The notes beneath the pieces are model-generated. The model saw only the letters and a program-made list of their open reading frames with translations, was not told where the DNA came from and made no database searches. Below are positions 49,278 to 58,791 of a stretch of 64,000 nucleotides of DNA, in pieces. Each line of letters starts with the position of its first letter. Position 1 is the stretch's first letter. The DNA comes from Coraliomargarita sinensis (GTDB taxonomy: Bacteria; Verrucomicrobiota; Verrucomicrobiia; Opitutales; Coraliomargaritaceae), in NCBI RefSeq assembly GCF_003185655.1, contig NZ_QHJQ01000007.1, positions 96,001-160,000 of the forward strand. Reading direction: 5' to 3'. A program made the translations under genes and the position numbers.

Positions 49278-50096
49278 ATGTTTCGTTACATTAATCTCTT
49301 ATTAGGTTGCCTTGCCTTTCAGGCAGGAACCTTCGTGCAGGCCGAAACCATCGTCATCATGGGTTCGGATACAATCGGTGCCAAGGCGGCCCTGCATCTG
49401 GCGGAGGCCTATAAATCAAGGGTCGCCAGGACCAATCCGGAGATCGGCTTCGAGATTTCCGCAGAAGGCTCCTCCACAGGGGTGGTTTCTATTACGGAGG
49501 GCCATGCCGATATCGGCATGATCTCGCGTCGGCCCTCCACCGCAGAGAATGCCCGGGCCAAAACCAAGGGCGTCGATTTAAAAACCATTACAGTGGCCCG
49601 GGACGGAATTGCTGTGGTGGTCAATGACCAGAACCCGATCGAATCGATCTCCTTGGCCGAGCTTGAAGCAATTTTTACCGGCGAAATCAGAGACTGGGCC
49701 GCGATTTCCACGACCGCAGGCCGGATCTCGGTTTATACCCGAAACACCGCCTCCGGAACGTATGACCTTTTTCGCGCAAAAGCCATGTCCGGACGGGACT
49801 ATGGCAAGAACAGCCAGAAAGTCGCTGGCAACGAACAGATCGCTTCCGAAATCGCACGTAACCCCAACGCAATCGGCTATGTCGGCCTGGCTTATACGGA
49901 AACGCCCGGAATCAAGGTCGTACCGGTCGAGGGAATGCTACCCAAAGCGGATGAATATCCACTGCGTCGCACGCTCTACTATCTGGTGGATAAAAATATC
50001 CGTCTAAGCCAGGCGGCCAATGACTTTATCGGCTTTACGCTGAGCCCCCAGGGCCAGCACATCATCGAAGAAGTCGAGTTCCTGCCGCTCTATTAA
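49278..50096 (+). CDS. PstS-family phosphate-binding protein, paralogue 1
   Basis: 272 aa with signal peptide (LLGCLAFQAGTFVQA). Type II periplasmic-binding fold: [70 protein letters not shown]. Residues GSDT, GSSTG and RNTASGTY line the phosphate cleft. It is a close paralogue of the PstS at 51943-52767. It is separated from the pst transporter genes by the porin, and divergent from the TonB receptor. Confidence 0.9.
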   Translation: MFRYINLLLGCLAFQAGTFVQAETIVIMGSDTIGAKAALHLAEAYKSRVARTNPEIGFEISAEGSSTGVVSITEGHADIGMISRRPSTAENARAKTKGVDLKTITVARDGIAVVVNDQNPIESISLAELEAIFTGEIRDWAAISTTAGRISVYTRNTASGTYDLFRAKAMSGRDYGKNSQKVAGNEQIASEIARNPNAIGYVGLAYTETPGIKVVPVEGMLPKADEYPLRRTLYYLVDKNIRLSQAANDFIGFTLSPQGQHIIEEVEFLPLY

Positions 50097-50130
50097 TACC
50101 ACCTTGCATAAGGTTTGCCCTTATTGCCCG

Positions 50131-50209
50131 TCTCGTAGGCGACGTTGCGGCAGCAAGGTCGGAATTTCTCCCAGGCTGGCAATCGACGGCACTCGTGTGC
50201 CATCGCTAC
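50131..50209 (-). repeat. REP-like palindromic repeat, copy B (inverted)
   Basis: Read on the minus strand: GTAGCGATGGCAC, 4-base loop, GTGCCGTCGATT (50181-50209), then CGACCTTGCTGCCGCAAC and CTACGAG to 50131. Same block order as copies A and C. It fills the 50097-50254 spacer. Confidence 0.6.
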
Positions 50210-50254
50210 AATCCATCTATCAGGCCATCCCTTTCTAAAGTAGATGTAATAACG

Positions 50255-50285
50255 AAAAAGCCCGGAGTGCTGTGCACTCCGGGCT
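50255..50285 (-). terminator. Rho-independent terminator of the porin gene
   Basis: Perfect 12-bp stem AGCCCGGAGTGC / GCACTCCGGGCT with a 3-base loop, followed on the minus strand by TTTTTCG. It lies 36 bases after the porin stop. Confidence 0.85.
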
Positions 50286-50320
50286 GGGCTTAAACAAAAG
50301 CTACACTAAAGGGACTGAAA

Positions 50321-51508
50321 CTACCAGAGGACCTGAATACGTGCGCGGAAGCCATCGACATCAATCTCGGTGCCAGCATCGTTTTCAGCTTCGGCAATTT
50401 CGTAGCCAGCCATGAAGGTAAGTGCCTTACTGAGATAGTAATTCGCACCTACATAAAACGAATCAATTTCGTTCCCCGCACCCATCGCCGACGCCAAGGC
50501 ATCGGTATCACTGGGCGCACGACGAATCAGCTCATCGACATCAATATCGAAGTCGTCGGCCTCAAGATGGGAAAAACGCACAACGGGCTCAAACTTCCCG
50601 AAGCGGTATGAGGCGCGCAGTGCATAACCGTCGACATCACCGAACTCATCGAGATCACCGTGGAAGTATTCTCCGAGTAAATCCAGGCCATTGAGCTTAT
50701 AGTTCACATAACCGGTGAAGGCGACGACATCGTTCCCTCCGACTTTGTCGTCACTATTGGAACCGCTGCCAGCATCCACACCAAACGTGAGACCATTCGA
50801 CTCCCATTGGACACGACCAAAGTAGGCAAGCGCATTGTCCGATTCCGCATCACCCCACAGTTTCGAACCTTCACCCTGGGCACCGTTGACCAAAGCAACC
50901 GCATAACTGAAACCAGCGGGAAGATCTCCCTGAGCGTGTATACCAGTGTGACGGGCCGAGAAGTCTATTTGGTCCGCGAAGAACCGGTTCGCCGCGGAAC
51001 GCTCGATTGTCGGCAACTTGGAAGACGATGAAGTTTCTTCAAAGCCGAAAGGGACTTTCTGAAAACCAAATTGCACATCCAGCTTCGGATCGAATTCATA
51101 GCCGAAATATGCCTTCTCAAATGCGAATTCCTCGCCGGCAACGTCGAAAACCGACTCAGCGTAGACGCCATTGTCCAGATTTGCTTTTACGCCGAAGAAC
51201 AAACGACGGAAGTAGAAATGGTTGGTTGTCGGAGTATTCTCTCCGTCAACTTCTCCACCAAGCGAATCGTATTGCCCTTGCAGGCGACCGCTGAAGCGAA
51301 CCTTAACCGTCTCTTTCCCTTTGGCGCTGAAAGTGACGCCCTTGTTCTCTTCTTTAAGCTCCTCGGCAACTGACGTCGCCTCCGCCTCGGTTAAAACACC
51401 CTTCTTTACCAAGAGGTCGAGAAGCGCATCGTTGGAAGTTGCAAAAGCCGAAGACGCCCCGAGAAGCGCAGGCAATGCAACCATCTGTGTGAATTTCGTT
51501 AATTTCAT
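50321..51508 (-). CDS. Phosphate-selective porin (OprP/OprO family)
   Basis: 395 aa. Signal peptide (KLTKFTQMVALPALLGASSAFA), short N-terminal helix region (DLLVKKGVLTEAEATSVAEELKEE), then an OprO/OprP barrel: FSGRLQGQYDSLGGE, FYFRRLFFGVKANLDNGVYAESVFDV, FGYEFDPKLDVQFGFQKVPFGFEETSSSSKLPTIERS. The protein ends in an aromatic-terminated strand (IQVLW). These porins take up phosphate or polyphosphate at the outer membrane. It has the strongest upstream array of Pho-type repeats in the window, which supports phosphate selectivity. Confidence 0.87.
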   Translation of the reverse strand: MKLTKFTQMVALPALLGASSAFATSNDALLDLLVKKGVLTEAEATSVAEELKEENKGVTFSAKGKETVKVRFSGRLQGQYDSLGGEVDGENTPTTNHFYFRRLFFGVKANLDNGVYAESVFDVAGEEFAFEKAYFGYEFDPKLDVQFGFQKVPFGFEETSSSSKLPTIERSAANRFFADQIDFSARHTGIHAQGDLPAGFSYAVALVNGAQGEGSKLWGDAESDNALAYFGRVQWESNGLTFGVDAGSGSNSDDKVGGNDVVAFTGYVNYKLNGLDLLGEYFHGDLDEFGDVDGYALRASYRFGKFEPVVRFSHLEADDFDIDVDELIRRAPSDTDALASAMGAGNEIDSFYVGANYYLSKALTFMAGYEIAEAENDAGTEIDVDGFRARIQVLW

Positions 51509-51601
51509 AGTATGTAGGTTTGTGTCTGTTGCAGATAAACAACGTTACAAAAATACCGCCTATTTGTTACGAAATCGTCTCCATTAGGTTACAGTAATGT
51601 T

Positions 51602-51634
51602 AAATGTTACACTCGGGTGACGCTGGCGTGACAC
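51602..51634 (-). promoter_or_regulatory. Three-unit Pho-box array before the porin
   Basis: Minus strand: GTGTCACGCCA (from 51634), GCGTCACCCGA (from 51623) and GTGTAACATTT (from 51612), exact 11-bp register. The array ends 93 bases before the porin ATG. Confidence 0.75.
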
Positions 51635-51657
51635 ATGTCTGACTTTGTGGCACTGAG

Positions 51658-51675
51658 GTTACATCCGAGTCACAG
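51658..51675 (-). promoter_or_regulatory. Second Pho-box before the porin
   Basis: CTGTGACTCGGATGTAAC on the minus strand: two CTGTMAY-like heptamers 11 bases apart. Its register is independent of the array at 51602-51634. The rest of the 434-bp gene-free spacer 51509-51942 carries further GTTAC words and the pstS promoter. Confidence 0.7.
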
Positions 51676-51815
51676 ACAGCGGCTGATGAGAGTTGGCATT
51701 CCGCCCGAATTCATGGACCCGGCAGCCTTGATATCCTTTTAGTTGTTTATTTTCAAAAACTTATGCGACAAATGGCCCACACGCGTCCGTCACATTGTGT
51801 GTAACAATTGTGAAT

Positions 51816-51833
51816 TCTTAACGTTTCTGTAAC
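51816..51833 (+). promoter_or_regulatory. Pho-box before pstS
   Basis: TCTTAACGTTTCTGTAAC: two heptamers 11 bases apart, 109 bases before the pstS start codon. Confidence 0.65.
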
Positions 51834-51942
51834 ACAAAAGCCACATAACTGGCACAAATCGCAGGTATAAATGTGTCGAGTTTGCTTCAGAACAACAAAG
51901 AAGCAGACCATTTCTCACAAAACGATAATTACCAAATTAGAC

Positions 51943-52767
51943 ATGAAAAAAGTATCGATCCTGCGCAGCCTGATTGCTGCCACCGCACTGATAACCGCAC
52001 AAGCGAATGCGGCCGAGACCATCGTGGTCAAAGGTTCCGACACGCTTGGCGCCAAGATGGTCCCACAACTTGCCGAAGCTTTTAAGGCCAAGATGGCTGA
52101 CCGTGGCGTTGAAGTTGCTTTTGAAATCGCCGCCGAGGGTTCTTCCACCGGCGTCGCCTCCGTCATCGACGGTACGGCCGAGATCGGCATGTCATCCCGC
52201 GACCCGAAAGACAAGGAGGTGGCTAAGGCCAAGACCAAGGGCGTTGACATGAAAACGATCACGGTCGCCAAGGATGGCATCGCCATTATTGTCAACGAAG
52301 CCAACCCGCTCGACTCGATCAGCCTGGATGAAATTGAACTGATCTTCTCCGGCGACGTAACTGACTGGTCCGGCATCACGGCTCAGACTGGCGAGATCTC
52401 CGCCTATACGCGCAATACTTCCTCCGGCACATACGCCGTTTTCCAGAAGCTGGGCATGAAGTCCCGCGACTATGGCGCTGACACCCAGAAGATGGCCGGT
52501 AACGAACAAATTGCGGCCGAAGTGGCCAAGAATCCGAATGGCATCGGCTACGTCGGTCTCGCCTACATCAACACCCCGGGCGTCAAAGTGCTGCCGGTCG
52601 ACGGGCATCAGCCTGATGCCAAGGCCTATCCTCTGGCCCGTCCGCTTTACTATCTGATCAACAAGGCGGAAACAATCAGCCCGATCGCCAACGATTTCAT
52701 CGGCTTCAGCATGAGCCCGGAAGGCCAGGCCATCGTCAACAAGGTCCACTTCCTCTCGATTTACTAG
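51943..52767 (+). CDS. pstS: Phosphate ABC transporter substrate-binding protein PstS
   Basis: 274 aa from ATG 51943 ([25 protein letters not shown]), chosen because it begins the signal peptide; an ATG at 51871 adds 24 odd residues. Same fold and phosphate-cleft words as the 49278 paralogue: [67 protein letters not shown]. Immediately precedes the pstC-pstA-pstB-phoU genes, so it is the cognate binding protein. A strong hairpin after its stop would give it excess expression over the transporter. Confidence 0.95.
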   Translation: MKKVSILRSLIAATALITAQANAAETIVVKGSDTLGAKMVPQLAEAFKAKMADRGVEVAFEIAAEGSSTGVASVIDGTAEIGMSSRDPKDKEVAKAKTKGVDMKTITVAKDGIAIIVNEANPLDSISLDEIELIFSGDVTDWSGITAQTGEISAYTRNTSSGTYAVFQKLGMKSRDYGADTQKMAGNEQIAAEVAKNPNGIGYVGLAYINTPGVKVLPVDGHQPDAKAYPLARPLYYLINKAETISPIANDFIGFSMSPEGQAIVNKVHFLSIY

Positions 52768-52795
52768 AAGCGATCTTGAATTTCTCTAATTCCGG

Positions 52796-52825
52796 GGGCC
52801 GTTGCATACTTGCAACGGCCCTTTT
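52796..52825 (+). terminator. Hairpin between pstS and pstC
   Basis: Perfect 11-bp stem GGGCCGTTGCA / TGCAACGGCCC with loop TACT, then CTTTTC. Likely terminator or attenuator; pstC has its own Pho-box just behind it. Confidence 0.8.
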
Positions 52826-52854
52826 CAGAAGCAAAGCGCAGCCCTATCGGTTCT

Positions 52855-52872
52855 CTGTAACATAATTGTAAC
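52855..52872 (+). promoter_or_regulatory. Pho-box before pstC
   Basis: CTGTAACATAATTGTAAC, two near-identical heptamers 11 bases apart. It ends 57 bases before the pstC start. Confidence 0.75.
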
Positions 52873-52929
52873 ATTGGGGCGCGAACCTAGTATTGCAGTC
52901 GCAAACACCGATCACACGATTCGCGAATC

Positions 52930-54738
52930 ATGTCCAATCAGGATCAGGAGAAACATTCTGCAGAACCGGCTTTCAAGGAACGCCGGGCGATACTCTTTGG
53001 TCAGGATTCGGATAGCATCATCAAATCCTTCTTCGGTAGCAGCGCAATGGTGGCTATCGTGGTCCTCGCGCTGATTACCATTTTCCTCTTCAAGGAAGGT
53101 GCTGGCTTTATTCAACTCTATCATAAAAGCCTGCAGGAATACCGTCTCTCCGGTCTCGAGTATGTCGACATTCTGAAGGAAAAACGGGAAGGCTACACAT
53201 CGCTGACCCGCTACCTCAACGACGTCAAAGCCGATTGGATTAACGCCCTCAAGGCGGAAGGCCTTCCCCAGTCGGAGATCAACAAGCGGGTGATGTCGCC
53301 CGAAGCGAAGGAGTTTTTCTTCGGTTACATGCGCGCGGGGTCCGAGTTACGCCGCTTCGTGAAAACGAAAATGGATTCGGCGATCGAGGCACGCGACCAG
53401 CACACCACGAACGAGAACTTAAGAACCACCCTGGCGAACTACTCCGACCGGATCGAACGGATCCGTGATCCCGACAATGCGTTTACCGAAGAGGACCGTT
53501 CAAAATACCAGCTCCGCCTGCGGGAGTATGCTCAGGACAACCTCACCAGCGATGCCAATGCCAGCAGCATGCAGCAGCGCGCCGAGGAACTCAAAGAGGG
53601 CGCAGCCATCGAACCTGAGGACCGTCAGACCTTCATCATGTTGCTGGAAGATGAATACGACCGTATCGAATCGACTATCCAGCCCATCGATTTCAGCAAG
53701 ACGATCAACCGCGTAACCGACGAACAGGAGGCCTACCGGGAAGTCATCAATAGTCTGCGGGAAAAGCTCATTGCGGCCAACGCAACGGCGGATGCCATCG
53801 ACTTTGACAACGAAGCCATCGAATCCCGCATTCAAAAATTCAAGGGGCTCAACCAGATCTTCTTCGACAGCTTCGAGCCACACCTGGCGAAACTTGCGGC
53901 TTGGGACCAAAACGCGAAAGTTTCCATCTGGCAGGCACTGGGAGCCTTCCTGGCCGGGAGGGACTGGATTACCGCCAGTGATCAGCAAGACTGGTATGGG
54001 CTGTTGCCCCTGCTCTCCGGCTCGCTCCTTATCTCGGCCATCGCCATGTTTTTTGCGATTCCTTTCGGCGTGGGTGCCGCCATCTACGTCAACCAAATCG
54101 CGGGTCCGACCGAACGCAATTTCATCAAGCCCTATATCGAATTCGTCTCGGCGATACCTTCGGTGGTGATCGGCTTCTTCGGCGTGGTGGTTTTTGGCGA
54201 GGCCATTCGCCTGCTCTCGCAGCAGGAATTCATGCAGTGGGTGCCTTTCTTCCCCGTGCAGGAACGCCTGAATGCCTTCACGGCCGGCTGCCTGCTCGCG
54301 CTCATGGCGATCCCGACGATTTTCACTCTGGCAGAGGACGCGATCAACAACGTCCCCCGGCACTTGAAAGAAGCTTCGTTGGCAATGGGTGCCACCCGCT
54401 TGCAGACGACGATGCGGGTAATCGTACCGACAGCACTCTCCGGCATCATTTCCGCGATCATGCTCGGCTTTGGTCGTGTGATCGGGGAAACCATGGTCGT
54501 CCTGCTTTGCGCCGGCAACCGGATCCGCATTCCGGATTTCACCGAAGGACTTGGCGTTTTCTTCGAACCGGTGCATACCATGACCGGAATCATCGCCCAG
54601 GAAATGGGGGAAGTCGTGCATGGCAGTCTGCACTACCGCGCTCTTTTTATGGTGGGCATTGTGCTCTTCTTTGTCTCCCTGCTGATCAATTACAGTGCTC
54701 AGTGGGTGGTTAAACGTTATCGTAAAATCGGGGATTAA
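52930..54738 (+). CDS. pstC: Phosphate ABC transporter permease PstC, with large periplasmic insertion
   Basis: 602 aa against about 320 in E. coli. N-terminal helix (about 38-60, [14 protein letters not shown]), then an insertion of about 280 residues (70-350) that is highly charged and helical with no hydrophobic stretch, then the permease core (about 355-600: [35 protein letters not shown] loop [32 protein letters not shown]). The frame is continuous. PstC and PstA form the inner-membrane channel for phosphate. Positioned as the first gene of pstCAB-phoU. Confidence 0.95.
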   Translation: MSNQDQEKHSAEPAFKERRAILFGQDSDSIIKSFFGSSAMVAIVVLALITIFLFKEGAGFIQLYHKSLQEYRLSGLEYVDILKEKREGYTSLTRYLNDVKADWINALKAEGLPQSEINKRVMSPEAKEFFFGYMRAGSELRRFVKTKMDSAIEARDQHTTNENLRTTLANYSDRIERIRDPDNAFTEEDRSKYQLRLREYAQDNLTSDANASSMQQRAEELKEGAAIEPEDRQTFIMLLEDEYDRIESTIQPIDFSKTINRVTDEQEAYREVINSLREKLIAANATADAIDFDNEAIESRIQKFKGLNQIFFDSFEPHLAKLAAWDQNAKVSIWQALGAFLAGRDWITASDQQDWYGLLPLLSGSLLISAIAMFFAIPFGVGAAIYVNQIAGPTERNFIKPYIEFVSAIPSVVIGFFGVVVFGEAIRLLSQQEFMQWVPFFPVQERLNAFTAGCLLALMAIPTIFTLAEDAINNVPRHLKEASLAMGATRLQTTMRVIVPTALSGIISAIMLGFGRVIGETMVVLLCAGNRIRIPDFTEGLGVFFEPVHTMTGIIAQEMGEVVHGSLHYRALFMVGIVLFFVSLLINYSAQWVVKRYRKIGD

Positions 54739-54742
54739 TCAG

Positions 54743-55948
54743 ATGGCCGCTCTAAAAGAACGACACCTCTACTCCCTCCGCCCGTCACGCAAACGCACGG
54801 TCGAGTCGGCCATCCAGTGGTTCTTCCGACTGGCAACTTATCTGGTGATTCTGGCAGCCGGTTATATTTTCGCCAATATCGCCTGGAACGGCTCCAAGGC
54901 GGTCTTCACCACGAAGGCACCATTCATCAACACCGACTTCCTCACGCAGAAGCCGCAGACACTCCATGTCTATGAGCCCAAAGGAACCGTCGAGGAGCAG
55001 GCGGCCATCAGCGCCGAGCAAATCAAGCTGCGCCGGGAACGAAATAACCTGGGCAGTTCCGACAAAGAGGCGGCCCTTGCGATTAACGAGGAACTCAAAA
55101 ACCTTCAGGGCCGGTATGATACCCTGGACATCATCCGGAAGGACGAACGCCAACTTTACAGCGACACGGAATACCGGGCGCTCGAGACCAAGCCGGACCC
55201 GGAGAGATTTGCCTACAGCAACTACGCTTACAGCGGAGGTGGGATCGGTCCGGCGATTGTGGGCACGACGCTGCTTGTTCTCGGCTCTATTGCGATCGCG
55301 CTCACTCTGGGCGTACTCTGTGCCGTTTATCTGAGTGAATACAGCCGCCCGGGCAGGGTCCTGCAAACCGTCCGGCTTTCCATCCTCAATCTTTCCGGGG
55401 TACCTTCCATTGTTTTCGGACTTTTCGGGTTCGGTATGTTCGTCCTCTTCTTCGGCTGGGGTGTCTCGATGCTGGCCGGATGGTTTACCCTGGCGATCAT
55501 GGCGCTGCCGGTGATCATAACTGCGAGCGAGGAATCCATGCGGGCCATCCCCAAAGGCTTCCGTGAGGGCTCGCTTGCGCTCGGCGCTTCGAAGTGGACG
55601 GCGATCCGGACCAATGTGCTACCCTATGCGCTGCCCGGGATACTCACCTCGTCTATCATGGGGATTGCCCGGGTTGCCGGGGAAACCGCTCCGATCATGT
55701 TCACGGCGGCCTTCGCCCTGAGGGACCAACTTCCCTGGGAAGGGCTCTCCAGATGGACGGATTTCTTTTTTCAGGGCGTCATGGCCCTGCCCTACCACAT
55801 CTATGTGGTCAGTGCGAAAATCCCACAGAACGAATACACCCGCACGATGCAATATGGTGCTGCCTTCGTTTTCCTCGTGATCGTCGGATTTTTTGCACTC
55901 AGCAGTATCATCCTCCGCATCCGAATTCGCAAAAAGTATCGCTGGTAA
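54743..55948 (+). CDS. pstA: Phosphate ABC transporter permease PstA, with periplasmic insertion
   Basis: 401 aa from ATG 54743 ([15 protein letters not shown]), four bases after the pstC stop. N-terminal helix (about 30-50), then an extra about 110-residue periplasmic segment (55-165: [37 protein letters not shown]), then five helices with the EAA loop [39 protein letters not shown]. Longer than E. coli PstA (296) by the insertion. Overlap-free, tightly coupled to pstC. Confidence 0.95.
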   Translation: MAALKERHLYSLRPSRKRTVESAIQWFFRLATYLVILAAGYIFANIAWNGSKAVFTTKAPFINTDFLTQKPQTLHVYEPKGTVEEQAAISAEQIKLRRERNNLGSSDKEAALAINEELKNLQGRYDTLDIIRKDERQLYSDTEYRALETKPDPERFAYSNYAYSGGGIGPAIVGTTLLVLGSIAIALTLGVLCAVYLSEYSRPGRVLQTVRLSILNLSGVPSIVFGLFGFGMFVLFFGWGVSMLAGWFTLAIMALPVIITASEESMRAIPKGFREGSLALGASKWTAIRTNVLPYALPGILTSSIMGIARVAGETAPIMFTAAFALRDQLPWEGLSRWTDFFFQGVMALPYHIYVVSAKIPQNEYTRTMQYGAAFVFLVIVGFFALSSIILRIRIRKKYRW

Positions 55949-55986
55949 GACAGGACCCACCGTATTAATCATTTAACCACCCGAAC

Positions 55987-56781
55987 ATGGCTCAAAACAA
56001 GGATACCGCCAATAGCCAAGACACGCGCAACATTATTGAGGTCCGTGACTTCAATTTCGCCTACGGCAATTCTCAGGCCCTCTTCGATGTCAACATGGAT
56101 ATCAAAGAGAAGGAGGTGACTGCATTCATCGGACCCTCTGGTTGCGGCAAGTCCACTTTCCTGCGCTGCTTCAACCGCATGAACGACCTGATCGACATCG
56201 CACGAATCACAGGAGGCAGCGTCAAAATCAACGGCATCGATATTTACGGCAAAGAGATTGATGTGATCGAGCTCCGCAAGCACGTGGGCATGGTTTTCCA
56301 GAAGTCCAACCCCTTCCCGAAATCCATCTACGATAATATTGCTTACGGTCTCCGCATCCAGGGCATCAAAAACAAGAGTACACTGGATGATGTTGTCGAA
56401 GAATGCCTGCGCGGGGCGGCGCTCTGGGACGAGGTCAAAGATCGCCTCCATGAAAGCGCCCTCGGCATGTCCGGCGGGCAACAGCAACGACTATGTATTG
56501 CACGTGCGCTGGCGGTAAAACCGGAAATTCTCCTAATGGATGAACCCTGCTCGGCACTCGACCCGATCGCCACGGCCAAGGTTGAGGAATTGATTCACTC
56601 CTTGAAGAAGGAATACACCATCGTTATTGTGACACACAATATGCAGCAGGCGGCACGCGTCTCCGACCGGACGGCATTCTTTTATCTCGGAAAACTCATC
56701 GAGTACGATGTAACCGACACCATCTTTATGAATCCGAACAACGAACAAACCGAGGCCTATGTCTCCGGTCGCTTCGGTTAA
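55987..56781 (+). CDS. pstB: Phosphate ABC transporter ATPase PstB
   Basis: 264 aa, normal length. Walker [10 protein letters not shown] (about 51-59), Q-loop [14 protein letters not shown], signature [15 protein letters not shown], Walker [17 protein letters not shown], switch His in [15 protein letters not shown]. It powers phosphate import through PstCA. Confidence 0.97.
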   Translation: MAQNKDTANSQDTRNIIEVRDFNFAYGNSQALFDVNMDIKEKEVTAFIGPSGCGKSTFLRCFNRMNDLIDIARITGGSVKINGIDIYGKEIDVIELRKHVGMVFQKSNPFPKSIYDNIAYGLRIQGIKNKSTLDDVVEECLRGAALWDEVKDRLHESALGMSGGQQQRLCIARALAVKPEILLMDEPCSALDPIATAKVEELIHSLKKEYTIVIVTHNMQQAARVSDRTAFFYLGKLIEYDVTDTIFMNPNNEQTEAYVSGRFG

Positions 56782-56817
56782 TCATTCCCATACCCCTCCC
56801 ACAGACTGGCTCCCATC

Positions 56818-57456
56818 ATGAACCGCTATTTCCACAAAGAACTCGAAGAAATTCGCAGCAAACTCATCCTGATCGGTGAAAAGGCCAACGAGGCCGGAAG
56901 CCTCGCTGTCGAGGGATTTATCCAGAGCGATCTCGAAAAGACGCTCAGTGCCATAAAAATGGACGACGAGATCGACGACCTTGAAATCGAGATCGACCGC
57001 GATTCCGTCCGATATATCACCTTGCGTTCGCCGGTCTCCAGCGATGTCCGCCTGATCTTTGTCGCGATCAAAGCCAGCCACGACCTGGAACGTGCCGGTG
57101 ACGAGGCTCACAGCATCGCCAAGCGCACCCGCAGTATTCTCACCCGGGACGGGAAAGTAACCAATACGGTCGCGATCGAAACCATGAGCGGTCTGGCTTT
57201 CGGCATGCTGAAGGATGCACTCACCTCATTTCTGGAAGAGGATCTCGAACTGGCACATGGCATCATTGAACGCGACAAGGAGGTCGACCGCCTGAACAAG
57301 GAGAACTTCAAAAAGCTCTCCAAGGGAATGGAAGGGGAGAATATCGAAGCTTCCACTTCAATCGAGACGATTCTGATTTCGAGATCGATCGAGCGGATCG
57401 CCGACCATGCCAAGAATCTGGCCGAAGAGGTCATCTACCTGCTCACGGGCGAGTAA
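56818..57456 (+). CDS. phoU: Phosphate signalling regulator PhoU
   Basis: 212 aa. Two three-helix bundles with the metal-binding E(D)xxD motifs: [56 protein letters not shown] and [18 protein letters not shown] ... [20 protein letters not shown]. PhoU restrains the PhoR/PhoB response when phosphate is sufficient and adjusts Pst activity. Thirty-six bases after pstB; closes the operon. PhoB/PhoR genes are not in the window. Confidence 0.95.
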   Translation: MNRYFHKELEEIRSKLILIGEKANEAGSLAVEGFIQSDLEKTLSAIKMDDEIDDLEIEIDRDSVRYITLRSPVSSDVRLIFVAIKASHDLERAGDEAHSIAKRTRSILTRDGKVTNTVAIETMSGLAFGMLKDALTSFLEEDLELAHGIIERDKEVDRLNKENFKKLSKGMEGENIEASTSIETILISRSIERIADHAKNLAEEVIYLLTGE

Positions 57457-57657
57457 TCCACGACGAACCTTCACCCGTAAAGCCCGTTACCTCGCCGGAT
57501 CGCTTTGTGCGCGGGCGGTTAGCAAAATCGTCACAAACCCGGCGTATTTTTTGAGTATCAATTTGGCCCCGCATCTGCTAAAGGCTGGATTTACGCGCGA
57601 TTATGATCGCACGTATCCTAAAACAAACTAAACTAAATTCGAAAACAACTCACACCC

Positions 57658-58137
57658 ATGGCTATCAAGAAAACCACCAAGAAGGCAGCCAAGAAGGTTG
57701 CCGCCAAAAAAACTCCCGCCAAGAAAGCGGTTAAGAAGACTTCAGCTAAAAAAGCTGCGGTCAAGAAGGCACCCGTCAAAAAAGCTGCGAAGAAAAAAGT
57801 CGCCGCAAAGAAGGCACCTGCCACCAAAGCACCGGCTAAGAAAGTTGCGAAAAAGAAAGCAGCCACCCAAAAGGCGGCCACCACATCCATCGTGGCCAAC
57901 GTCGATGTCGGCTTCGGAAATACGCTCTATGTTCGCGGTCAAGGCGCAGGCCTGTCCTGGGACAAGGGTATCGCCCTGAAAAATGTCAGCCCTTACGAGT
58001 GGAGCTTCAGCACCAGCGAGGCGAAGGGTGACATTACCTTCAAGTTCCTCATCAACGATGAAGCTTGGTCCGAAGGCGACAACCTGACCGTTGCCGCCGG
58101 CAGCACTTCCGTCAGCTCGCCCGTCTTTTACTGGTAA
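57658..58137 (+). CDS. Histone H1-like lysine/alanine-rich tail fused to a glycogen-binding-type (CBM48/AMPK-like) domain
   Basis: 159 aa. Residues 1-75 are repeats of AAKK, KKA, APxKKA words (lysine about 40 %, no acidic residues), as in bacterial histone H1-like DNA-binding proteins. Residues 78-159 form a compact beta-sandwich: VDVGFGNTLYVRGQGAGLSWDKGIALKNVSPYEWSFSTSE ... ITFKFLINDEAWSEGDNLTVAAGS, matching starch/glycogen-binding modules (YVRG.G..LSWDKG..L). The tail probably binds DNA or RNA; the C-terminal domain may bind glucan. A terminator follows. Confidence 0.8.
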   Translation: MAIKKTTKKAAKKVAAKKTPAKKAVKKTSAKKAAVKKAPVKKAAKKKVAAKKAPATKAPAKKVAKKKAATQKAATTSIVANVDVGFGNTLYVRGQGAGLSWDKGIALKNVSPYEWSFSTSEAKGDITFKFLINDEAWSEGDNLTVAAGSTSVSSPVFYW

Positions 58138-58163
58138 GCGACACTTGCATCGCATTTCTCAAA

Positions 58164-58190
58164 AGCCCGCCATTCCCGGCGGGCTTTTTT
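58164..58190 (+). terminator. Rho-independent terminator of the histone-like gene
   Basis: Perfect 8-bp stem AGCCCGCC / GGCGGGCT with loop ATTCCC, followed by six T. Confidence 0.88.
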
Positions 58191-58263
58191 ATGCTCCGCA
58201 ACACGGCCGCGTAATCGCTCATGCCAAATTCAGGAAGGTCTGTCTCGGTAGACTCGCTTGTAA

Positions 58264-58404
58264 GCGATGGCACGATACATGTCACGCCGTCTTGTCCGGC
58301 GTAACCCGGTGAAGACGGCAGCCTCGTTAAGCGTAGGTGGGGTGCCGTCGATTATCGCTCGCATAGATCGATCGACCTTGCTCTCGCAACCTCGCTACGA
58401 GGAC
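58264..58404 (+). repeat. REP-like palindromic repeat, copy C (with insertion)
   Basis: GCGATGGCACGA (58264-58275) and GTGCCGTCGATT (58342-58353), with about 66 extra bases where copies A and B have a 4-base loop, then CGACCTTGCTCTCGCAAC (58373-58390) and CGCTACGAGGAC. The extra segment contains a further hairpin (CGCCGTCTTGTCCGGCG). Confidence 0.6.
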
Positions 58405-58470
58405 AAACCTTCTTGAAACCGGTATCAGACGACAACGACACCGCGATGTCCCTAACCCGGTACGTTGCCA

Positions 58471-58531
58471 TAAATAGAATCAGAATTTAACCGGGATCAG
58501 CCTATCCGTAGCCAAAGGCCTTCGCCTTTGG
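58471..58531 (+). repeat. Direct repeat 1 (CCTATCCGTAGCC-hairpin type)
   Basis: TAAATAGAATCAGAATTTAA then CCTATCCGTAGCC and the hairpin CCAAAGGC-CTTC-GCCTTTGG (58512-58531). A second copy lies at 58691-58754. No gene is found between 58191 and 58791, and this repeat-rich stretch explains most of the gap. Confidence 0.6.
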
Positions 58532-58690
58532 TCGTACCAAACCGAAAAACCCGCAGCATTTCTCCAAAGCCTAAGGGCTTCGGCTACTAGAACACTTACT
58601 AGAACTCCTTCTGGTGCTTATCCAGACTGGGCCATTTTCACACAGGCCTGCATGGCAAGGACAAAGCGTTCACCCTCCACAGATATATTA

Positions 58691-58754
58691 TCAATAATAG
58701 GGTCAGAATTAAACTAAGTTAAACCTATCCGTAGCCGAAGGCCTTCGCCTTTGG
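58691..58754 (+). repeat. Direct repeat 2 (CCTATCCGTAGCC-hairpin type)
   Basis: TCAATAATAGGGTCAGAATT then CCTATCCGTAGCC (58724-58736) and GAAGGC-CTTC-GCCTTTGG. The 31-base core differs from copy 1 at a single position. It ends 37 bases before the ftsK stop. Confidence 0.6.
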
Positions 58755-58791
58755 CCGCAGCACCCCGAAAATTCTCTCACGGGCGTGACTA

